Positions 48,850 to 59,900 of a DNA stretch of 64,000 bases are shown here, piece by piece; positions within the stretch are counted from its first letter, which is position 1, and every line of letters begins with the position of its first letter. The notes under the pieces were generated by a model. That model had not been told where the DNA came from. It ran no database searches and worked only from the letters and a program-made list of their open reading frames with translations. Origin of the DNA: Berghia stephanieae (taxonomy: Eukaryota; Mollusca; Gastropoda; Nudibranchia; Aeolidiidae); contig CM067444.1 in assembly GCA_034508935.3 (NCBI GenBank), positions 82,003,243 to 82,067,242 of the forward strand. Direction: 5' to 3'. Both the position numbers and the translations under genes were made by a program.

Positions 48850-49078
48850 GGGGTATACCCTCGAATTATATGTCCGTTTTACTAACATCATTTACTTGCA
48901 AGGCACTTGAGCGTATTCTGTTTCACAACCTTATGGATACATTTACTCACCTTTACTAACTAGATGACAACCAACATTGTTTTCAGAAGAGTAGATCATT
49001 TAAGACTCAACCTAGGACTTGACTCAACTCATCAACATACTCGAACAAAAAACAAAAGCGTTAGGTGCAAGAAACCAA
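48850..49078 (+). mobile_element. LINE reverse-transcriptase fragment
   Basis: The frame contains NYMSVLLTSFTCKALERIL and DDNQHCFQKSRSFKTQ, matching NYRPVSLTSxxCKxLExI and QHGFRKxRSxxTQL of CR1/L2-like LINEs. One stop lies between them. The 3' side is cut by the pogo-like element at 49080. Confidence 0.7.
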
Positions 49079-50301
49079 ATACAGTCAAACCTGCCTTAAC
49101 GACCACCTTTACGACCAGCTCTGTTGACACCCTTGATTTTTTCCTCTATATTTGACCTCTATATAATAACGGAAACCTCTCTGACGCGCCCAAGACTAGA
49201 TGTCGCTGGCCCAAGACCATCTAAAATTGTGATCTTAACGGGCAAATACCTCCAACAGAGACCACTTACTTGAGTTTCGCTGCTATTGGTCAAAGCCAAA
49301 ACCTTGAGACCTAACACCTTTCGTTTTGTTTGTTTACTAACCTGCCGTAATTTATTGAGTAGGCTATCATTGCCTGGTGTGTGTTCACACATTCAGACAT
49401 GTTCCATTGTTGCCAATTACAATCCATTCAGCTTTGTTTAAACAACACTGATGGCAATGGAGATTATACACAATAGAGACAGGCTGTTCGGGTCTTCGCG
49501 TGACTGCATGGTGATTGACTTTGATGTCTCGCGGCGCCTCGCTGTCATTGTGGGTTGTTGTGCAATCAAGCTGTCAAGACGAGTGATTTGATTGGACTTA
49601 TGTCCAATATGGTCATTCTGCTTGACGCTTTCTTTCTGGTCTTTGGTTATTGATAGCAAACTGACTTTAAACAGCTCCACGTTGTTTAAACAATGACATT
49701 TCCTTTTATGGTAATGGTGTACACAGAAACTCCTTTCCTCATTTAAAAATGATTGCGATGGTGGTGATAATGACTATAATGATGAAGATGACGTAGAAGA
49801 GGACAAAATTGAAGAACATATTAGCTTGCAGGAAGGATTTTCACCACTTAGAAGACTTAGAAAATTTATTGAGCAAGAGTGTTTGAGAAAATCATTACAC
49901 AACATTGACAATATAGAAGAGGAGTTTTTCGACAGCAGACTGAAGCAAAGACAATCTTTTATCACTGACTACTTCAAAAAGAAATGAAATCAACTCATAC
50001 ATATTTTCCCTGAAAAATAAATAAAAGAGAAAAGAATTTTAAAACAGAAATTAGAAAAAAAAAATTTAAAAATATTTTTTTAACCCAAGAGAAACAAAAA
50101 CAAAAAAATAATAATAATTAAGAAAAAACAAAAAGAAAAATATATAAAAACCAAAAGCAAACAAAAAACAAAACTTTAGAAAAAAACCCCATCTAAATGG
50201 CCACTGGCAATCCTAAGCCTGCAACCAAATTCACAAGATAAGAATTTGGCAACTCAGAAGGAGCATTATTTTGTCATACTGATGACGATGGTGATGATAA
50301 T

Positions 50302-50776
<475 letters not shown>

Positions 50777-51489
50777 AATAATTGAATCGTAACAACAACA
50801 ATAATAAACAATGACTCGTGATAGGTTCCAATGCTTTGAATAAGATGAGGCTAAGAGTGTACATGCCCCCCCCCCTCTACTCCCCGCCCTCCTATCATTA
50901 ATCCTGTACATAACGACCACCTGTCCATAACCGTTTGGCCGTTGATCTTGGGTGGTCGTTATAGACAGGTTTGACTGTAGATGGTACTTGATTCTTCAAA
51001 AACCTTCTATACCACACCACACAAACGGCTATCTTCACTGAATACATTAATAGGCAACAGGAAACTCGATCAATCAGTTTTACCAAAAATCCACGGGTAT
51101 ATGTTACAGTGGATGACAAAATCACCGGATGGTGAAAATGTTTGAACTGAAATATTGCCAAGTTTAATTAAGTCAATTTTTAAAATAAAAAATGAGTTCT
51201 TGTCATAAATGATTAAATCAACTCTTTATGTATATCTTCGGGAAATATCAAAGCTTAATTTCACTTCTAAATGTTTTTTACAGCTAATCAAGTTGAAAAA
51301 GTATGAAATTTGAGAAAAGTTGCTGGATACTTTTCCCATTCATCTGACCATAACTTCATGAAAAATCACCCGATTTACTTCAAATAAAGATTAAAATGTT
51401 CTGGGAAGCATATTCTTTCAGAAAATGCAAAAAATGCAATCCAAAATTACCATCTTCCGACTGATTTTGTATAGCATAAATTGGAGTCC

Positions 51490-51845
51490 ACCAAATTAAC
51501 ACCCTGCTTCGCCATCTTGTGACAAAGGCCTACAAAACACTAAATTCCATCAAAATCTTCGACAAAGCACTAAAAAGACTAAGGAACAAGCATATGCTCA
51601 ACTTGTCAGACAAAAATTGGAGTATGCTCGTACTGCATGGGGTCCATTTGTCACGAGCCCAGTTTGCCACAGGCCCAGTTTGTCAAAGACCAGGTCTGTC
51701 ACAGACCCCACCCAGTTTGGCAGCAGCACTTGAAAAACTAAGGTGGCCAACACTCCAGTCTCGATGAGAGATCGTGCGCATACATCTATTAGGAAAAAGC
51801 AAACAGCCATAAACATTCTAGACCCATTAGCAATTAAAAAAACAA
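51490..51845 (+). mobile_element. LINE ORF2 C-terminal fragment
   Basis: Shifted frames show ATKAYKTLNSIKI, then KAYAQLVRQKLEYARTAWGP and LEKLRWPTLQSR, the conserved C-terminal blocks of CR1/L2-like LINEs. About 90 bp between them is a short degenerate tandem (cccagtttgtcac). It may be the same insertion as 48850-49078. Confidence 0.7.
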
Positions 51846-52339
51846 AAAAAAACAAAAACAAAACAAAAACATGATCTAACAAGGGCTAAGGTACCTACTT
51901 TTGTGGACTTTTTATTGTAAACCGAATAAATTCTACAACGAATATCCAGTAACCAATGAAAAAGGAAGTTGATTAGATTAGCGGAAGTGGCGTTAAATTT
52001 AAAGTTGTTTGTTAGACGTCTACTATCTATCTAATGGTGATATTGATGGTTAGTTTTTATCAACAACAAAAAAAAAGAAGTAAATAATAAATTTATTTTT
52101 GTGAAATATCACTTAATCACCAATACTAATACCTTTATATCACACTTCGGTTTTGGAACTTATCTATCTTCAACGATTAGGACATGCTTTGTCAGACTAA
52201 GGAAAGGTAAGAATATGAAAATAGGAGGAGGAAGTCGCACCTTGGCTTGGTGGTGACTGTGGACCGTGGACCTTACACTACACATAGTAACTTACTGAAC
52301 TGCCTTACTTTACTTATTATCTATCTTGCTGGCTGTTTA
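51846..52339. other. Spacer, nothing recognised
   Basis: AT-rich, A-rich start after the LINE scrap; no gene, no repeat family identified. Confidence 0.5.
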
Positions 52340-52560
52340 TTTAAGGCGGCATGGATCGAAAACATTCTCTCACTGTGCTCAGGCTCAGGTGTAAAAGTAA
52401 AATGAGTATCTGACTCTGACCGGAAGCAGTGTTTTGTGTGTTGGAGGAAAATGTTATCTCGCCCAACAGGCATCATGTCTCGTCTTCATGTTGCTTTTGG
52501 CTTAGGAGCCCTTTTTAAGTGTCTTGAGCTCACTCAGTGGATTTTGCGCAATATCAATGG
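52340..52560 (+). mobile_element. SINE-A, 5'-truncated
   Basis: It starts within the body (attctctcactgtgctcagg), has a short duplication (ctcaggctcagg), and ends with the family tail (cactcagtggattttgcgca). Confidence 0.65.
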
Positions 52561-52630
52561 TGGTGGATTTTTTTTTTAGAAGTAGATGTGTGTACCTAAA
52601 AAAAAAAAAAAGGGGGGGGGGGGGCATGTG

Positions 52631-52818
52631 GGTACTACTACCGCAAACTCGGGGACCCAAGCCCAAATAATTTTGGGGGTTTGGGAGGGGGGAAACTTTT
52701 TATATAAAAAAAAAAGTCTAGTAGGAGGTTTGGGAGGGGAGAGACTTTGAAAAAAGAAAAAGTTTCCCCTGTCCCAAAACCCCAAAATTATTTGGGTCCC
52801 CGAGTTTGCGGTAGTACC
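52631..52818. mobile_element. Mutator-like MITE
   Basis: A 188-bp element of which almost all is two ~75-bp inverted arms (ggtactac...ccgcaaactcggggaccc). It is flanked by a 9-bp direct duplication gggcatgtg (52622-52630, 52819-52827). Long TIRs with 9-bp TSD are typical of Mutator-like elements; because the left flank ends in a G run the TSD could be 8 bp. Confidence 0.8.
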
Positions 52819-53049
52819 GGGCATGTGTGGTTTGAATTTTAAAGAGATGTACTCAGGTAACTGGCATTTACGATGGGCATATATATATTATGTAAAAGAG
52901 GTTCATTTGTCGATTTTCTCTAGAGAAAAAAACTAGATCACTCGATCATTGAAGTCTATGGATCCTTTCAAACTTTCATAGTTGTTTTGGTATGGATTGC
53001 GATACACGTCTGTTCATTGAGATTTGTGAATATCATATTTTTTTAGGAA

Positions 53050-53165
53050 GTGTCTAGGGAGACCAAGATTTTGGTCTCCCTAGCCAAAATCGGCCAATTT
53101 GGCTAGGGGGACCAAGATTTTGGTCTCCCTAGCCAAAGTGGCTCGTTTTGGTCTCCCGACGTAAA
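53050..53165. repeat. Palindromic direct repeat
   Basis: Two copies of agg-gagaccaagattttggtc-tcc, each itself a palindrome, are separated by ccgatttt/aatttggc arms. It could form cruciforms. No element boundaries recognised. Confidence 0.7.
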
Positions 53166-53399
53166 ACTGTATTTTCGTTTATAGAACTGTTTTTTTTATG
53201 TTGAAGAGGCGAGTTTTTTCTTCTATTTATTTATTGCTTACCTGTTTTTGTTGTTGCTGTTTTTGCTTTTATTATTTTAGTGGGGGGGGGGGGGGGGGGG
53301 GAGGGGTACCGACAAATGACCAAGGTGTTTGGCGCAGGGTAGACCATGATACGAGATCAAAGAGAAAAAGCCGTGCATTTGGATGGTGTTTTTAAAACT

Positions 53400-53500
53400 A
53401 TTAAAACTATCCTATTTTCTTCCTTATTTACTTTTTACAGACACTGATGCGACCTAAATGTGTTGCAAGCGCCATAAAACTCTTTACAAACAAAAGCTTT
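53400..53500 (+). mobile_element. Rep533 3' end fragment
   Basis: It ends with tgacgcgaccta-like text, atgtgttgcaagcgccataa and an A-rich tail. Only the last ~100 bp is present (5' truncation, common for retroposons). Confidence 0.7.
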
Positions 53501-53649
53501 GTATTCGTTGTTGTACTGCATTGTACTCAATAGTAAGTAATCCCCCCCCCCCCCAGAAAAGTAACCAGATTTTCGGAACTACATAGGGAAAATTGAAGAA
53601 CAAAAAGAAAATTCAAATTCAAATACTTTTTGTGTTGGGCGGCTGATAA

Positions 53650-53651
<2 letters not shown>

Positions 53652-53733
<82 letters not shown>

Positions 53734-53756
53734 CTCTACTCTCTCTCTCTCTCTCT
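53652..53756. repeat. (CT)n microsatellite
   Basis: About 105 bases of CT with three interruptions, followed by an A/C-rich low-complexity stretch to 53825. Confidence 0.95.
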
Positions 53757-53825
53757 AAAAAAAAAAAACAAACAAAAACGAAAAAAACAACAAACAAACA
53801 AACTAAAAAAAAAACAACAAAAACT

Positions 53826-54347
53826 GCCCTCCTCAACATCATAACAGTAATAGAAACTGTTCCATCGTTTTGAGTCTGAAGGCCAAAATCGTGTTTTCCT
53901 AGCAAAAATCTAAATATATTGTTAAAAAATAAAAGTTAAATTTTGTATGGGCGACCGGCCGATAACTTGCAATCTCTTCTCTGACATTTTTTTCGTGTTG
54001 GTGGGGATGGGGAGGGGGGGGGGGGGTGCAGGATTATTACCTAAAAAATAACCAGGGAGCATGTCTCTCCAAAAGTACATAAGAATCAACAGGGGAGAAA
54101 TTCTAAGCTCCCGGGGTAGCATCTCTTTCAATTTGTATTTTCACAGTGGATCTTATGTCAGACATATATTTATTCAATTTTTCAATGTATAGTAGTATTT
54201 TTTAAATGGAGTGTTATTCGACATCCAAAACTCTGGTGTATCATATCATGTCACCAGATTATTCAACACCCGAGTCGCACATGTGCATGTTGAGAATTAG
54301 TTAACCTCAACAACTTCTGTCATGTGAATTTATCAGCCAGCATGGTG
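53826..54347. other. Spacer, nothing recognised
   Basis: Unique sequence with a G run near 54018 and no supported gene. Confidence 0.5.
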
Positions 54348-55101
54348 CAGGGCTGAGAATCTTCTGCGTAAAGGCGGATTTCCGCCTAAATGGTGGTTTA
54401 TGTCCGCCCATCACCATCACTTTTCCGCCCTTTAAAAAGACTCACCACAACCACTACATCAACATCCCTATCACCACTACTTTTATAACCACCACCTGTA
54501 CTACAACAACCATCTTATCATCATTCCTATCACCATTACTACTACAACCACCACCACATCATCATCCCTACCACCACCACCACCACATCATCCCCACCAC
54601 CACTACTACTACCTACAACCACCACCACATCATCATCCCTACCACCACCACCACTACAGCTACAACCACTACTACTACAACTACCATCACATCATCCCTA
54701 CCACCACTACTACAACAACCACCACCACATCATCATTCCTACAACCAATACAACTACATCCTCCACCACCACATCATCCCTACCACAACTATTACAACCA
54801 CCACCACACCATCATTCCCAACACCTCTACAGCTACAACCACCTTATCATCATCCTTATCACGACCCTACTACAACCACCATCACATCATCATCCCTACC
54901 ACCATCTTTTCTTACTACTACTACAATATGTTGTAATTACACTTTCAACTTTTGAAATTCCTCCAAGTGGTGTCAGAAATTATTTCGAGACACATTTTTG
55001 ATTGCATCTCAGTCAATTTTTAATGAAATTCAAATTTATACGTTATCATCGCATAGATAGGTCTTGAACTCCATTTTTGTGACCAGTCATTCTCACCCCT
55101 G
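54348..55101 (+). mobile_element. Second copy of the 1-kb repeat
   Basis: It starts cagggctgagaatc, contains ggcggatttccgcctaaatg, a long (ACC/CAT)-rich tract and gcatctcagtcaatttttaa, and ends gtcattctcacccctg. No clear target duplication. Confidence 0.7.
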
Positions 55102-55254
55102 AACCATCATGACATCATCACCATCTCTACCACAACTATGACAGCAACTATTACATCATCATCAGTAACACCATCTCCACAACCACATCATCACTGCTCT
55201 CATTGTAATCAGTACCATCTCTAGTGCAAGCACCACTATCACATCATCTTCCTG

Positions 55255-55515
55255 GTGGGATCTTTTTACTTGCATGGATCAGAGTTGCTTTCTGCCTTTG
55301 TCTTGGCTTGATCCTTTTCCTGGCCCGATTCATTGGGAGGGAAACAAAAAAATGTATAGTCGTTTTTGGGAGATGATATGTTTGTCCTCGTATATCATCT
55401 CTCTTTTGTGTGACGTTAGATTTGTTGTTCTAAATTTTGTATTTCTCTCACAAGGATTCTGTGCTTGTGTCTTGGTGAGACTTTTAGGTGACCTCAAACT
55501 AAAGTTAACGGTACT
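55255..55515 (+). mobile_element. Rep533 fragment
   Basis: It carries tctgcctttgtcttgg, gggagatgatatg, atatcatctctctttt, tgtgcttgtgtcttgg and ttttaggtgacctcaaacta: the central Rep533 part, internally deleted. Confidence 0.7.
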
Positions 55516-56161
55516 AGACTAGACGTCTAGGTTTTATTTTTTTCTTAGGTAGGTACTTTGGTAAACGTCCACTTGACACTCCAAAAGTGAGCTGATAAAT
55601 GGCCTAGTGGCTGTGACCCGATTATTTTGGATTTTTGAATGATGGGTCTCAGAAAAAGTTCCATAGATTTTTTGTTTATGGATGGATTTTAAAGATTTAT
55701 GTCTAATTTTCTTCAGGAGAATTACCCTATCGTTTAGTGTTGTTATGTGTATAAATCAAAGCCAATTTAGTATATCTTTTGATCGTGGATAAAAAAGGAT
55801 ATAATTTAGCTTTGGATAATTTTTTAAATCTAGAAATTGGTATATCAAAATTACAGTGACGGCACATGATTTAACATCTTAACTTTTTAATAAAATTCAA
55901 TTCAAAGCAAATTTGTATACCATATCCCTGGAATTCGTTCAAGTAAAGACCTTACTCAAATCTTAGCGGCCATTTTAGGCCAGCTTTGAAATCTGAAATG
56001 CAACAGTTTCAGGTCACAACGTCCATCAGTAAATCTACTATATGCATGATATTTTGTTTCCAGACCAAAGTTTTGTCTTTAAATTTGAACAAAGAATATG
56101 ATGCATCTGTTTGGTGGAATTGTCATCAGGATACAAATGATGTTTTTTGAAAAGTAACAAG
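55516..56161. other. Region upstream of the TTK candidate first exon
   Basis: Unique AT-rich sequence. If 56162-56189 is the first coding exon, the TTK 5' UTR and promoter would fall here. No TATA box or CpG-rich block stands out. Confidence 0.4.
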
Positions 56162-56189
56162 ATGAACAACAACAGCAGTTCAAAAGTTT
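56162..56189 (+). CDS. TTK: Candidate first coding exon of TTK
   Basis: ATG at 56162 opens nine codons (MNNNSSSKV plus one base) that end at a perfect GTAAGT donor at 56190. The one-base phase fits the next acceptor (ctctttag, exon from 56999), giving MNNNSSSKVFPSNETIK. An in-frame TGA at 56138 precedes the ATG. The implied N-terminus before PEDW (about 30 residues) is shorter than in human TTK. A longer upstream exon elsewhere in 45-56 kb cannot be excluded. Confidence 0.45.
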
Positions 56190-56371
56190 GTAAGTTGTTT
56201 TGGATTTACTTTGCACAATATAGAGAGTTTATTTCAGCTACTTTCTTAGAGAAGTAATACCAAATCAGTTATGATGAATTTTGTGTTATAGTGGCACTTA
56301 CCATATAGAATTGTTAACAGCAGTGAGTAATGAATCAAAACAACAAGCAGATTGACAAATGTAAACAAAAT

Positions 56372-56378
56372 AATAATG

Positions 56379-56426
<48 letters not shown>

Positions 56427-56453
56427 TAATATATATATAATATAATATATATA

Positions 56454-56532
<79 letters not shown>
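56372..56532. repeat. (TAA)n-(TA)n microsatellite before TTK exon 56999
   Basis: TAA triplets pass into a long TA tract (about 75 uninterrupted bases). It lies in the intron between the candidate first exon and exon 56999-57165. Confidence 0.95.
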
Positions 56533-56535
<3 letters not shown>

Positions 56536-56998
56536 TGGCTCACTCAAATTTAGTTTTTGATACTTAATTAAATAGATTTTAAAAAAATTTATAGGGTTCT
56601 ACCTTTGCTCATTCATTTAGATACATTTAATAATCCTCTCATTTTCATGTGTTACTTCATAAACTACAATTCAGAAATAGATTCTTCGATTTGATTGGGT
56701 TGATGGTGTAGTGTGCTTGCTTTCGGATTTAAAAGTCATGGTTGGAACAAGATGATGAGAATAAGAGATTAGCTTATGCAAATGCCTATATGAACCAAGT
56801 CATTTCCAAATAATTGAATGGAGATGAGAGAATATTGCTCGATGGTTGCACTTTTTAACTGAAATATTTTTTTTCCAAATCTTACTCTTTTTGACAAGCA
56901 CTACTCTTCTTTTAGCAATTGGTCTAGTACTTTGATAGAAGACTTTTGTTCATTCTGATTCATACTTACTGAATATATATCTTATTTCTTCTCTTTAG

Positions 56999-59900
56999 TT
57001 CCCAGCAATGAAACCATCAAAAATCAAATCGCTAAAATTGTTGATGATGGGAATCGACCAGAAGACTGGAAGAGTTACATTGATGGGATCAAATTAAAGG
57101 CACAAGTTATGGATGAGCCCAAGAGAAACTTGATATTAATGTATTGGTACTGCAATGCTTTTAAGGTAATTATTAAGTGCTTTAAGTACTTTGAGCACAT
57201 TTAGTTCACTTTTTTTTTTAATTTAAAGAAAGAAAAAGAGATATTTCCACTGTTATAAACTTCAGCTGAAAAGTGTAAAAGGCCCTTTTTTCTATTTTAA
57301 ACTGCTTTTAAAATTGTGGAATATGTGTCACTAGCTGATGGTAATGGTTTTTTATATTTTGTTTTTACAGTCCATCCCATTAACAAGCAAGTCTCTTGCT
57401 TGTGCACAGATGATTGTGGATTATGCATGGATTAAAAGGTGAGTGTGGTGTCCCAATAGCTCAGTTGGTAGAGCACTTGCTTCACACACAAAGGGACTGA
57501 GATCGATCCCGAGTGCAGTCAAGATTTTTTTCTAATCCCCCTGACTACCCCACCAGTGATTGATTAGCTTAGTTTTTTAGATCTGGTGAAAAGTAATTTG
57601 CGATAGACTAGCGTCCTATCCAAAGGATAGCAAGCAATTGCTATTGTCCGTTTCACGCTATAGAAACTGGGATAAACTCCAGGTCCATGGGCCTAATGGC
57701 TCTGAAGGATTACTTTTAAAAGGTGAGTGATTTTAGATGTATGGTTTGCTAGTACAATCCAATACATATGTGACATACACTGACCTACCATGATACAGGA
57801 TTTTTATGAACACGTAAGTCTTTAATTTAATTAACGAAGGCAGATAATGTGGACGGTTTGGGTTTCCCATTTATCGACTCAACATGATGAATGAAACACT
57901 AAACATGAATCATTCATCATATTTTGTTGACAAAGGGGAAACCTGATACGTCCATATTATTATGTCCTTGTTGATTTAATTGAAGCTTCCATTCCGTTTG
58001 ACTATTTGTTATTTATTTCTTGGAGCTTCAAGCAGCAACATGAGCACTATACATATGTTACTAGATTTGGATAATTTGCAGCCTCCCCACCTCCCATTAA
58101 AAAATTTTTAACGTTGAGTGTTAGACAGAAATTGCTGAAAATATGGTTTTTACCCAGAAATGGTTATTTAAATTTTCAAAAAGGTATGAAAGGTACAAAA
58201 GAAAAAAGACCTAAGAGTTATTTATTATTAATTTATTCATTTATTTACTCATTTGCAAGAGGTCTGGTGCCAGAATCTGTCTGAGACTGGGTACATATCC
58301 ATTCGGCTAGATTAAATCTGGACTCTATCTCCATTTTTTCCCCCCTCAAGCTTGTTTCTTTATCAATCTTTTGCGACTCAAGAGTGTGGCAAACATTGAT
58401 GAGCTCTATATTATCAAAATCTTTTTTCTGAAATGCTGATATGACCTGAGAGTGCTGAGAGTATCATTAAATCTCTTAAAGTTATGCTTTACTTTGTTTA
58501 TTCGAGTGACACCACTGTCATACAATCAGGTAATGATTCTAAGAAACGGAGTGATTAGAGAAGTGTCAGAAGACAATAGAGAATAAAAATTTGCGGCAAT
58601 GGGGAGTTGAACTCAGGACTAACTGTTACGGCACAGTTGACCATATTCACCACCAGCGGTTATCAACATAAGTGCCTGATCTACTCATTTCTCTGATTCA
58701 ACAGTTCGCACTTAATTCTTAAGGTAGGAAAATGCCATGCTGAACAAATCTTAACATTCAATTCAATCCTAACATAATATACAATTTATGTTAATATAAA
58801 CGTCACTATTGAGGAAAGTAAGTTTTGTTTGTTCAAATACAATAATCTTAAATTTCCTATCTCTGACCACTTTGATTTAAACTCAGTTTGCTTCACCTGA
58901 TCCATTTGGACATAATACGGGATTTGATGCAGAAGGTCACAAATATTTTCTGAATCTTATAGATTAATCCCTTTCATAAAACTGACTCAGTGAATCAATC
59001 TCTTGACGAATATTGTTCTAACCATTTCATTTAATTTCAGTCATCAGTCTATAGCAGATGCCGAAAATCTGCTGTCTTATGGACGGAGCAATTTACGTCA
59101 TTTTGCCATTGTTCATATTGCAAGTGCTGAACTGGCCTTGAAAACTGGTAAGTATGATCATTATTTACTTGCATTTAATATAGGAACCTTAAGACAATGT
59201 ATCCTGATATGGAAACCATGACCTATTTGAAGATACGCTTGATACTGAATCCTTATTATTTGTCATCAATTACTGGGTGTTTATTTTTAGCTTTTAAGAA
59301 TGGTTTCACGTTTAAATATATCATATTAGTTTAGATAGAGAACAGTCTAATCCCAGGTAGAATGGTGTTTAGAATAATTTCTCAGCAAAACTTACTTTTA
59401 GCTTTATGATAGCATACATGCATAGGAATGTTCTGATCTTATCCTGGTACCTTTACACCACTATGACCTGTTGATTTTAATGAGATTGTAATTAGCCAAA
59501 TTTGGTCCACGCGGGTGGTTGGATGGGAGCATCACCCTTGAATCATATACCTATGATGTTCGCATGGGTATACGATCCAATAGTGATGTCGTTTTTTCTT
59601 ATGCTATCTGCTCTTTTATAGACAGATATTTCTGTCTTCTTTGTTTGTTATTTATTTAGTTATTTTTGTTATGATTTGATTACATTGAAGGTTTATTTTT
59701 TTTTTGTTGTCTTTTTGTGTGAAGAGACCTAAAGCAACAAACAAACAAAACAAACAAAAATTTGGTCCATTTTGATTAAAATATTTGCCATGAGAAATAA
59801 TAATTGTTTATAATGCAGTCACTCTGTGCTTGTATACAGGCTGTTGTGGATATCAGAGTCAAGTATGGGATGGTAACCTGTATTTCTTCTGCTTCCTCCT

